Source: RHKX01 sp963745755
Lineage (GTDB): Bacteria; Actinomycetota; Thermoleophilia; Solirubrobacterales; 70-9
Reading direction: 5' to 3'
NCBI GenBank assembly: GCA_963745755.1
Contig: CAVUYP010000001.1
Coordinates: 1,178,001 to 1,242,000, forward strand
Length of the DNA stretch: 64,000 bases
The translations under genes were made by a program, and so were the position numbers. Positions 1 to 7,149 of this stretch are shown here, one piece after another. The notes below the pieces were generated by a model. The model saw only the letters and a list, made by a program, of their open reading frames with translations, was not told the origin of the DNA and did not search any database. Each line of letters opens with the position of its first letter. Position 1 is the first letter of the stretch.

Positions 1-1047
1 GCCTGGAGCGCGATCGGGGACGGGCCGCCGCTGGTGGTTCCCTCGCCGTGGGTCAGCAACCTCCACAGCGACTGGGAGAACGAGGAGTACCGTCGGTTCC
101 TGGAGCGGCTCGCGGCCGAGCACACGGTGATCCGCTACGACCGCCCCGGCACCGGGCTCTCCGATCGCAGCCTGCCGGAGAATCCCAGCCTCGACCACGA
201 CGTCCTCATCCTCGAGGGCCTGCTCGCGGACCTCGACGTAGGGCCGGCCGCGCTGTTCGGCATCTCCTGTGGCGGCTGCATCGCGCTCGGCTTCGCGGCC
301 CGCAACCCCGCCGCGACGACGGCCCTCGTCTTCGCCGGCTGCTACGCGGACGGCTCCCGGCTCGCCTCGCCGGCGGTCCGCGACTCGCTGGTCTCGGTGA
401 TCCGCGCCAATTGGGGGCTCGGAGCCCGGATGCTGTCCGACATCTTCGTGCCGGGCGGCAGTCCGGCCGAGCGCCGCGCCTGGGCGCAGTTCCAGCGCGA
501 CTCCGCCGACGCCGAAGAGGCCGCCGAGCTCTACGAGCTGATCTATTCCTACGACGCCAGCAGAGCCGTCGAGCACGCCGACGCGCCGGCGCTCGTCCTT
601 CACCGGCGCGACGACACGGCCGTCGACTTCAAGCTCGGCCGCGAGCTCGCCGCGGGCCTCCCCAACGCCCGCCTGCTGCCGCTGGAGGGCATGCGGCACC
701 TCCCCTGGCAGGGCGATACGGAGCCGATCCTCAACGAGACGATCGCCTTTCTCGCCGACCATGCCGGCGACGGCAACCCGTCGCCGTCGCCGTCGGCCGG
801 CATGCCCGATCCCGAGCCCGCGGCACGGCCGGGCATCCGCGGGCCGATCAGCCTGCCGGAGCTGAGCGCCCGCGAGGCCGAAGTTCTGCAACTCGTCTCC
901 GGCGGCCTCTCCGACCGTGAGATCGCCGAGCGCCTCGTGCTCAGCCCGCACACTGTGCATCGCCACGTCGCCAACATCCGTACGAAGCTCGGACAGCCGT
1001 CGCGAGCCGCCGCGGTCGCCCACGCCGCCCGCCTGGAACTGCTCTGA
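1..1047 (+). CDS. alpha/beta-hydrolase fused to LuxR-type HTH, 5'-truncated
   Basis: The frame is open from base 1 (AWSAIGDGPPLVVPSPW...), so the true start lies outside the window; the GTG at 34 is internal. The N-terminal about 240 residues are an alpha/beta-hydrolase fold with the nucleophile elbow GISCGG and a late His (GMRHLPW). A Pro-rich linker leads to a GerE/LuxR DNA-binding domain at the C-terminus (LSAREAEVLQLVSGGLSDRE, then a recognition helix with SPHTVHRHVANI). The same hydrolase type occurs in the two cyclase fusions at 31 and 48 kb, here coupled to DNA binding instead. It is probably a sensor-regulator; the ligand is unknown. Confidence 0.85.
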   Translation, partial: AWSAIGDGPPLVVPSPWVSNLHSDWENEEYRRFLERLAAEHTVIRYDRPGTGLSDRSLPENPSLDHDVLILEGLLADLDVGPAALFGISCGGCIALGFAARNPAATTALVFAGCYADGSRLASPAVRDSLVSVIRANWGLGARMLSDIFVPGGSPAERRAWAQFQRDSADAEEAAELYELIYSYDASRAVEHADAPALVLHRRDDTAVDFKLGRELAAGLPNARLLPLEGMRHLPWQGDTEPILNETIAFLADHAGDGNPSPSPSAGMPDPEPAARPGIRGPISLPELSAREAEVLQLVSGGLSDREIAERLVLSPHTVHRHVANIRTKLGQPSRAAAVAHAARLELL

Positions 1048-1067
1048 AGCCGCCATAACCGGGCGGT

Positions 1068-1087
1068 GATGGCCGGACCCGGCCATC
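1068..1087. terminator. palindromic hairpin after the LuxR-hydrolase
   Basis: GATGGCCGG and CCGGCCATC form a perfect 9-bp stem with a 2-nt centre, about 20 bp after the stop codon of the first gene. There is no T tract. It could be a terminator or an operator for the downstream methyltransferase operon. Confidence 0.4.
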
Positions 1088-1178
1088 TGACGAGATCCGG
1101 CGAAGATGGCCGCAATCGGCGAAGTCAAAGACATCATCGAGCCCGATCCTGATCTTGCACCCGATCAGGAGGACCGAG

Positions 1179-1898
1179 ATGACGACCGCCACGACCCCCA
1201 CGACCCCCACGACGACCGCTACGACCGACCGACCGCCGCAGCCAGGCGCCCTGAAGCGAGCCTGGGGGGGCTGCTTCCCTGCCCTCTACAACGCCCTGCT
1301 GTGGAGGACCGAGCGCCGCGGCAACGCCGCTCGCCGCCGCCACCTGCTCGGCGCCGCCACCGGACGGGTCGTCGAGCTCGGCGCCGGCACCGGACACAAC
1401 ATCGACCACTACCCCGAAGACGTCGAGCTGGTGCTCAGCGAGCCGCACGGCCCGATGGCCCGCCGGCTCGAGCGGCGCCTCGCCGACTCGGCCCGGACGG
1501 CCACGATCGTGCGCGCCCCGGCCGAGGAGCTCCCGTTCCCGGATCGCTACGCCGACACGGTGGTCTCGACCCTGGTCCTCTGCACGGTCGACGACCTCGA
1601 GGCATCCCTGACCGAGGCCCGGCGCGTGCTCAGGCCCGGCGGGCAGCTGCTCTTCATCGAGCATGTCGCGGCCGACGAGGACAGCCGGCTGTCGCGCTGG
1701 CAGCGTCGCGCCCACGGCTTCTGGCACGGCTTCGCCTGCGGCTGCAACACGAACCGCCGGACCGAGGCGGCGATCCGGGGCGCCGGGTTCGAGATCGACG
1801 AGCTCGTCGTCGACGAGCTCGAGTTCGACGTGCCGCTGATCAAGCCGCTGATCTGGGGTCGAGCCCACTCGCCGCTGAACGACGGTGACGTGCGATGA
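1179..1898 (+). CDS. class I SAM-dependent methyltransferase
   Basis: The start is ATG at 1179 because AGGAGG sits at 1167-1172; an upstream in-frame TTG (1155) lacks this support. After a Thr-rich N-terminus the protein has motif I (VVELGAGTGHNIDHY), a motif II-like stretch (VELVLSEPHGPM), an acidic loop before VVSTLVLCTVDD and a motif III-like LRPGGQLLFIEHV, in the style of UbiE/Methyltransf_11 enzymes. The substrate cannot be read from the sequence. The stop overlaps the next start (ATGA at 1895-1898), so the two genes are translationally coupled. Confidence 0.85.
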   Translation: MTTATTPTTPTTTATTDRPPQPGALKRAWGGCFPALYNALLWRTERRGNAARRRHLLGAATGRVVELGAGTGHNIDHYPEDVELVLSEPHGPMARRLERRLADSARTATIVRAPAEELPFPDRYADTVVSTLVLCTVDDLEASLTEARRVLRPGGQLLFIEHVAADEDSRLSRWQRRAHGFWHGFACGCNTNRRTEAAIRGAGFEIDELVVDELEFDVPLIKPLIWGRAHSPLNDGDVR

Positions 1899-2632
1899 CC
1901 GCCCCGGCGACGGCGCCGCGGCACCTCGACATCACCGTGGCGGGCCGGTTCGCCGGCCCGCCCGGGATCGGCAACGGCGGCTACTCGAGCGGCCGCTTCG
2001 CGGCCCTCGTCGAGGGCCCGGCCGAGGTGACCCTGCGGCGGCCGGTGCCGCTTGAGCGGCCGCTCCTCGGCACCGCCGGCAGCGACGGCTCCGCGATCGT
2101 CGCCGACGGCGACGGGCCGATCGCCGAGGTCCGCAGGGTCGATCCGCTCGACCGGATCGAACCTCCGGTCCGCCCCGGCCTCGACGAGGCGCGGGCATGC
2201 GCACGGAGATCGCCCTACCTGAGCGCCGAGCACCCGTTCCCGGGCTGCTTCGTCTGCGGCTACGAGCACCGCGACGGCCTGCACATCCACACCGGCCCGG
2301 TCGAGGGAGCGGCAGCCTTCGCGGCGCCGCTCGACCCGAAACCGTCGCTGCCCTCTGCGGACGGCGCGCTGGCGACCGAGATCGTCTGGGCGGCGCTCGA
2401 CTGTCCGAGCTTTCCCGCCGACCGGCTCGATTCCGGCGCTCCGCATCTGCTCGGCCGCCTCAGCGCCGAGATCGTTGCACCGGTGCCGAGCGACGAGCCG
2501 TCGGTGGTCGTCGGCTGGGAGCTCGGCCGCGACGGCCGCAAGCTCCACACCGCGAGCGCGGTGCTCTCGCCGCACGGCGATCTGCTCGCCCGCGCCGGCG
2601 CCCTCTGGATCGCCCTGCGGGGGCAGCGATGA
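1895..2632 (+). CDS. hotdog-fold thioesterase-like protein
   Basis: This 245-aa protein is coupled to the preceding methyltransferase. Motifs: GNGGYSSGRFAAL near residue 30, PVPLERPL around residue 50, and a central CFVCGYEHRDGLHI-type Cys pair, after which a second half starts anew (EIVWAALDCPS). This two-half layout resembles double-hotdog acyl-CoA thioesterase/dehydratase-like proteins. No catalytic residue can be assigned with certainty, so the function call is a fold-level inference. Confidence 0.6.
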   Translation: MTAPATAPRHLDITVAGRFAGPPGIGNGGYSSGRFAALVEGPAEVTLRRPVPLERPLLGTAGSDGSAIVADGDGPIAEVRRVDPLDRIEPPVRPGLDEARACARRSPYLSAEHPFPGCFVCGYEHRDGLHIHTGPVEGAAAFAAPLDPKPSLPSADGALATEIVWAALDCPSFPADRLDSGAPHLLGRLSAEIVAPVPSDEPSVVVGWELGRDGRKLHTASAVLSPHGDLLARAGALWIALRGQR

Positions 2633-2680
2633 ACGCCGCGTCATTCGCGGTCGCGATCGTCGACGCCGGTCCGGCCGCGG

Positions 2681-3586
2681 CTAGCCGGCGGGGCGCTCGA
2701 AGACCAGCCGGTAGTGCTCGAGCAGCTCCCGTTCGAAGCAGACGGTGTTGGCGCTGACCCCGGACGTGAACGCGAGCCGGAACTCGCGGCTCGTCAGCCA
2801 GCGCGGCACGAGCCTCGCCTTCAGCAGGGTCTTGCGCAGGCTCGGCTCGGCGAAGCGGCGCCGCCAGCGCGCGATCGTCTCGATGTAGTCGAGCCGGCCG
2901 CTCGAGCTCTCGACGAGCTCGAGGTGGGGCGCGGCGGTGCGAACGATCTGCTCCTTGCCGAACGGCAGGAACGAGCCCGGGAACTGGTGCGCCATCAGGC
3001 CCAGGTAGTAGGCGTCGGAGTCGGGGTGTGCCTCGACGTCGCCGCTCACCCGATCGCCGGCATTCGGCCCGAACACCATCGTCTGAAGGTAGAGGCGGCC
3101 GCCGGGCGGCAGGATCGCGGCGATGTTGGCGAACAGCGCCGCGTAGATCTCCTCCTGGCGCCCCGCCTCGTGGTCCTCGGGCGAGCAGAAATGCTCGAAG
3201 GCGCCGAGGCTCGCGACCGCGTCGAACGGGCCGAAGCTGTCGCGGTCGACCTCGCGGGCATCGCGCAGGTGGACGTCGAGGCCGTGCCGCCGGCAGGACT
3301 GCAGCTGCGCCGACGAGAGGGTCACGCCGACCCCCTCCCCTCCCCGCTCGCGGTTGAAGGCCAGCAGCGGGCCCCAGCCGGATCCGAGGTCGAGCAGCCG
3401 CCTACCCGGCCCGATCCCGATCCGCTCGGCGACGTAGTCGTGCTTGCGGCGCTGCGCCTCCTCGAGCGTCAGCGTGAAGTCGCCGTCGAACTTGGCGCCG
3501 CTGAAATCGGCCAGCTCACCGAGACTGAGCCGGAAGATCCGGTCGATCAGCGAGTAGGTGAAGTCGAGGTCGCGGCGATCGGCGAT
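2681..3586 (-). CDS. cyclopropane-fatty-acid-synthase-like methyltransferase (ATC start proposed)
   Basis: The C-terminal 214 residues begin with a GTG at 3325, but clearly conserved coding sequence continues upstream in frame: DLDFTYSLIDRIFRLSLGEL, then the SAM-binding motif LLDLGSGWGP and GVGVTLSSAQ, as in CFA synthase/mycolic acid cyclopropane synthases. Between the upstream in-frame TAG (about 3597) and 3325 there is no ATG, GTG or TTG. The codon at 3586-3584 is ATC and lies exactly 6 nt after a TAGTTT -10 hexamer, the leaderless spacing seen elsewhere here. With that start the protein has 301 aa. It probably methylates or cyclopropanates unsaturated lipids. Confidence 0.75.
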   Translation of the reverse strand: MADRRDLDFTYSLIDRIFRLSLGELADFSGAKFDGDFTLTLEEAQRRKHDYVAERIGIGPGRRLLDLGSGWGPLLAFNRERGGEGVGVTLSSAQLQSCRRHGLDVHLRDAREVDRDSFGPFDAVASLGAFEHFCSPEDHEAGRQEEIYAALFANIAAILPPGGRLYLQTMVFGPNAGDRVSGDVEAHPDSDAYYLGLMAHQFPGSFLPFGKEQIVRTAAPHLELVESSSGRLDYIETIARWRRRFAEPSLRKTLLKARLVPRWLTSREFRLAFTSGVSANTVCFERELLEHYRLVFERPAG

Positions 3587-3592
3587 GCCCCG

Positions 3593-3598
3593 AAACTA
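3593..3598 (-). promoter_or_regulatory. -10 hexamer TAGTTT of leaderless CFA-like gene
   Basis: TAGTTT reads on the minus strand and is separated by 6 nt (CGGGGC) from the ATC codon at 3586. The same TAnnnT-N6-start geometry precedes the genes starting at 7125, 14005, 27988, 30178, 31052 and 47970. Confidence 0.55.
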
Positions 3599-3640
3599 TC
3601 GTCCCGGCGCCGCAGTCGCCGCCGGGGAGGGCCGCGTCGC

Positions 3641-4381
3641 TCAGGTTTCGGTCACGCCCGACGCCGGCTCCGGCCGGCTGCCGCCGAGGTCGAAGAACAT
3701 GACGCCGGCCGCGAGCGAGTGGATCGGCGCGGTCAGGAAGGCGGCGATGCTGACCGCGACTCCGTAGCCGGCGCCGCTGACGGCGTTGCCGGCGGCTCCG
3801 AAGATCGAGGTGATCACGGCGCTGATCAGGAAGACGACGACGATCGTCAGAAAGACCGGCCAGCCGTCGCCGCGCACGAGCCTGCGGCTGCGCCCGAGCG
3901 CTTCGATCGGCCCGGCGCCCTCGACGACGATCGCCGGCGCCGCCACCGCCCAGATCGTCACCAGCACGAGGCCGGGGACGACGAGGATCAGCAGGCCGAT
4001 GCCGACCGCGACGCCGAGCACGATCGACATCACGATCAGAGCCGGGATGACGTGCGCCGCCGACGAGAACAGGCGACCGACGCTGACCGCGCGCCCGGCC
4101 CGCGAGTCGGCCACGAGCCCGACCGTGAAGCCGGTGTAGAGGGCGTCGGCGGCGGCGCGGACGATGATCGCGAGCAACACCAGCGCCAGGTCGCCCACGG
4201 TCAGATCCTCGCGGGCCGGGCCGGAGAGCAACGCCGTGACGATGCCGACGACGATGAACAGGGCGGCGGCGCTGGCGATCAGCACGACGAGATGGCGCCC
4301 GTAGATCGAGAACGTCTCGCCGATGACGGCGCCGACCCGGATCCGCCTGCCGTCCCTGGCCCCCTCCGTCTCCGTCGTGAT
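3641..4381 (-). CDS. polytopic membrane protein (about six TM segments)
   Basis: The first canonical start is GTG at 4285, but coding-like sequence extends upstream in frame (VGAVIGETFSIYGRHLVV), a motif typical of the N-terminus of this membrane family, related to glycerophosphoryl-diester-phosphodiesterase membrane domains and DUF975-like proteins. No ATG/GTG/TTG precedes it in frame. An ATC at 4381-4379, preceded by AAGGAG at an 11-nt distance, would give 246 aa. Hydrophobic segments (IASAAALFIVVGIVTALL, LALVLLAIIVRAAADALY, ALIVMSIVLGVAVGIGLLIL and others) alternate with short loops. The function is unknown. Confidence 0.6.
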   Translation of the reverse strand: MTTETEGARDGRRIRVGAVIGETFSIYGRHLVVLIASAAALFIVVGIVTALLSGPAREDLTVGDLALVLLAIIVRAAADALYTGFTVGLVADSRAGRAVSVGRLFSSAAHVIPALIVMSIVLGVAVGIGLLILVVPGLVLVTIWAVAAPAIVVEGAGPIEALGRSRRLVRGDGWPVFLTIVVVFLISAVITSIFGAAGNAVSGAGYGVAVSIAAFLTAPIHSLAAGVMFFDLGGSRPEPASGVTET

Positions 4382-4439
4382 GACGCTCAGCGCTCCTTCG
4401 ATAGGACGTGGCGAAGCTAACCGACGCCCGATATGGGCG

Positions 4440-5786
4440 TCAAGGACTTCGTCTCCGCACGAAGGCGAAGCGGCAGCCGGCGAGGACGAGAGCGCAGCCG
4501 CCGATCAGGATCAGCGCCGGGCGGTCGGAGGTGCTCAGGTAGTAGACGAGGCCGGCGGCGGCGAGGGCGCAGCCGAGCGCGCCGGCATGGCCGAGCACGC
4601 GATCGAGGCCGGGCGCGGCGGTGTGGCGGGCGTGCATCTCGTTGATCAGCGCGAAGACGACGAGGAAGGTGAGCGAGCCGAACGCGACGATCTCGGTTAT
4701 GCCGGGGAGCAGCGCGAAGACTCCCCCCAGCGCGGCCATGTAGAGCAGCGCCTCGACCGGCAGCCCGCCGCTTCGGCCGGCAAGCCGCGCCGGCAGCTCC
4801 CCGGCGGAGCTGATGTCGCGGACGAGGCGGGCGGTCGAAAACAGCGTCGCGTTGATCGCCGAGCTGGTCGACAGCAGGGCCCCGACGGATGCCGCCCAGA
4901 GCCCGACGGTGCCGAGCGCCCGCTCGCCGACTGACGCGAAAGCAACCTCCTTCTCGGCGACGATCGTCGGGTCGGAGACGAGCATCTGCGAGCCGAGGGT
5001 GACGACGACGTAGACGACCATCACCAGCGCGACCGCGAGATACATCGCCCGCGGCAGGGTCGATCGCGGGTCCTCGATGTCGTCGTAGTCGTAGGGGATC
5101 AGCTCGAAGCCCTCGTAGGCGACGAAGATCACCGCGGCGCCGAGAATCAGGCCGGACAGGCCCTGATCGTCGAGCGGCGCCAGCCGGCCGGGGTCGAAAG
5201 AGGCAAGGCCGACGAGCGCGATCGTCCCGAGCACGAGCAGCTTCGCGGCGACGACCGCGTCCTCGGTCAGCCCGGAGGCGGCGACGCCCCGGAGGTTGAT
5301 CGCCGCGAAGGCGGCGAGGACAGCGATCGAGGCGATCCGCGCGACGTCCGCAGGCGCGCCGATCACGTTCGCGAGATAGTGCCCGAAGGTGAACGCGTAG
5401 ACGGCGAGAGCGAACACGTAGCCGGCGACCAACAGCCAGCCGATCCAGGCGGCCGTCGTCGGGTGTCCCTCCTCGCGAAGGTAGGTGAACGGGCCTCCCG
5501 ACCGACCCGAGCGGACCGCCAGGCGCGCCAGCGAGTGGGCGGTGAGCCCCGCCAGCGCGGCACCGATCAGAAACGACGCAAACGCCAGATGGCCGCTCAG
5601 GTCGACGGTCACGCCGAGGACGCTGAAGATGCCGCCCCCGATCATCCCGCCGATCGCCATCGCGGTCGCCTCGCGCAGCCCGAGCAGCCCGCGCCCGCGG
5701 CTGCGCTGCCGCTCGACCCGCGGGTGGTAGGGGTCGCCGCCCGGCCGCGGCCCGGGGACGGGTGGTCGGGCGCGCGACCCGCTCAC
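4440..5786 (-). CDS. APC-superfamily amino acid permease
   Basis: The GTG start at 5786 overlaps the stop of the upstream sixA-like gene (GTGA). The 448-aa product has about 12 hydrophobic segments and the APC hallmark TM1 sequence (LREATAMAIGGMIGGGIFSV), followed by GPFTYLREEG and a FVAYEGFELI motif typical of amino acid/polyamine permeases. It probably imports an amino acid with H+ symport; the substrate is not predictable. It is the last gene of a three-gene coupled operon with sixA and an SDR. Confidence 0.85.
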   Translation of the reverse strand: MSGSRARPPVPGPRPGGDPYHPRVERQRSRGRGLLGLREATAMAIGGMIGGGIFSVLGVTVDLSGHLAFASFLIGAALAGLTAHSLARLAVRSGRSGGPFTYLREEGHPTTAAWIGWLLVAGYVFALAVYAFTFGHYLANVIGAPADVARIASIAVLAAFAAINLRGVAASGLTEDAVVAAKLLVLGTIALVGLASFDPGRLAPLDDQGLSGLILGAAVIFVAYEGFELIPYDYDDIEDPRSTLPRAMYLAVALVMVVYVVVTLGSQMLVSDPTIVAEKEVAFASVGERALGTVGLWAASVGALLSTSSAINATLFSTARLVRDISSAGELPARLAGRSGGLPVEALLYMAALGGVFALLPGITEIVAFGSLTFLVVFALINEMHARHTAAPGLDRVLGHAGALGCALAAAGLVYYLSTSDRPALILIGGCALVLAGCRFAFVRRRSP

Positions 5787-6316
5787 GGTCGCGGTTCGAT
5801 CTCCTTCGGCTTGACGAAGCCCTCGAGACGGGCCGAGCCGGCCGCCAGCCGGGACCATGCTCCGGGCACCGCGAACGTCGCCAGCGCCGCCGTCGGGAAC
5901 TTCGCCCGCAACCGCTCGAGCTCGGCGCCGGCGCCGGGGGCGGCGAGCAGCAGGGCGAGGTCCCCGATGCCCGGCTGGTGGGCGACCAGCATCACCGAGC
6001 CGACATCGCCGCCCACCTCCCGCAACGCCGCGAGCAGCTCCTCCGCCGAGGCTCCGTAGAGGCTCGGCTCGAACTCGACAACGACCTCCGGGCCGGGGCC
6101 GAAGCCAGCCGCGACCAGCTCCAGAGTCTGCCGGGCCCGCACCGCCGGCGAGCAGAGGACCAGCTCCGGCCTGATCGCGCGTTCGCGCAGATGACCGGCG
6201 ATCGTCGCGCCGGCCCGGCGGCCACGCGGCGCCAGCGGCCGGTCGAAGTCGGCGAGCCCGGGATCGTCCCAGCTCGATTTCGCGTGGCGCAGCAGGTGAA
6301 GGGTCGGAGGCCTCAT
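5783..6316 (-). CDS. sixA: SixA-type phosphohistidine phosphatase (histidine phosphatase superfamily)
   Basis: 177 aa with the N-terminal RHG-type catalytic motif LLRHAKSSW, RPLAPRG at about residue 27, SPAVRARQT and a second catalytic His in LVAHQPGIGD. These features and the small size fit SixA-like phosphatases. ATG 6316 overlaps the stop of the SDR (ATGA) and its own stop overlaps the permease start, so all three are translated in a coupled way. The physiological substrate is unknown. Confidence 0.8.
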   Translation of the reverse strand: MRPPTLHLLRHAKSSWDDPGLADFDRPLAPRGRRAGATIAGHLRERAIRPELVLCSPAVRARQTLELVAAGFGPGPEVVVEFEPSLYGASAEELLAALREVGGDVGSVMLVAHQPGIGDLALLLAAPGAGAELERLRAKFPTAALATFAVPGAWSRLAAGSARLEGFVKPKEIEPRP

Positions 6317-7125
6317 CCGGAGCTGCGGAATTGGGCTGCCGCGGTCGGATCGACGACGCTGGTGCCGCCGTCGACCGGCAGTGCGACGCCGTTGACGTAG
6401 CCGGCGTCGGTGCCGGCGAGGAAGGCGACGGCGCCCGCCACCTCGGCGGGCTCGGCGGGACGGCGCAACGGGTTGTCGGCATGGGTGAGCCGGTAGGCCT
6501 GCTCGCGATCGACGCCGCGCAGACGGGCGACCTCGTCCATGTCGGCGTCCGCCATCGGCGTCCGCACCCAGCCGGGGCAGACGCAGTTGGCGCGGACGCC
6601 GCGCGGCCCGTAGTCGTTGGCGAGCGATTTGGTCAGCATGATCAGGCCGGCCTTCGAGGTCGAGTAGGCCGCCCATCCCGGCCCGGCGAGGAGTCCGTTG
6701 ACCGACGAGACGTTGACGATCGATCCGCGGCGCTCGATCAGCGATGGCAGCGCCGCGCGGGAAACAAGGAACGCCGCGGTCAGGTTCGTCCGCATCACAC
6801 GCTCCCAGCCCTCGAGGGTCTCCTCGCCGACCGGCGCGGCGTCGCCGATGCCGGCGTTGTTGACGACCAGATCGACGCCGCCGAATCGCTCCAGCGCAGC
6901 GGCGACGATCCGCTCTGCACCGGCCGGGTCGCCGGCGTCGGCGGCCACCGCGACGGCCTCGTGCCCGGCCGCCCTCAGCTCCGCGGCGGCGGCCCGGCAG
7001 GGCTCCTCGCGCCGGCCGCCGACGAGCACGCCGTACCCCTCGCCGGCCAGCCGCCGGGCGACGGCGAGCCCGATCCCGGTCCCGCCGCCGGTGACGATCG
7101 CGTATCGGCCGCCACGCTCGGACAC
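6313..7125 (-). CDS. short-chain dehydrogenase/reductase
   Basis: 270 aa. Rossmann motif VTGGGTGIGLAVARRLA, NNAGIGD, catalytic Ser in IVNVSSVNG and YSTSK (Tyr/Lys) are all in place, and the C-terminus has the usual SDR ending (YVNGVALPVDGG). It is a classical NAD(P)-dependent oxidoreductase of the FabG-like type with unknown substrate. The GTG start at 7125 lies exactly 6 nt after the -10 hexamer TATGAT, so this operon is probably transcribed as a leaderless mRNA. Confidence 0.85.
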   Translation of the reverse strand: MSERGGRYAIVTGGGTGIGLAVARRLAGEGYGVLVGGRREEPCRAAAAELRAAGHEAVAVAADAGDPAGAERIVAAALERFGGVDLVVNNAGIGDAAPVGEETLEGWERVMRTNLTAAFLVSRAALPSLIERRGSIVNVSSVNGLLAGPGWAAYSTSKAGLIMLTKSLANDYGPRGVRANCVCPGWVRTPMADADMDEVARLRGVDREQAYRLTHADNPLRRPAEPAEVAGAVAFLAGTDAGYVNGVALPVDGGTSVVDPTAAAQFRSSG

Positions 7126-7131
7126 GGCTCG

Positions 7132-7137
7132 ATCATA
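7132..7137 (-). promoter_or_regulatory. -10 hexamer TATGAT for leaderless SDR-sixA-permease operon
   Basis: TATGAT on the minus strand, 6 nt spacer CGAGCC, then the GTG start at 7125. It is a near-consensus -10 and serves as the reference case for the TAnnnT-N6 rule in this window. Confidence 0.65.
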
Positions 7138-7149
7138 TGACCGCCGGGC

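Noticed and set aside
2714..4420. Long plus-strand frame of 568 codons
   Set aside because: It is the mirror of the CFA-like and membrane-protein genes on the minus strand; its composition (Arg/Asp/Gly runs) is that of an antisense high-GC frame.
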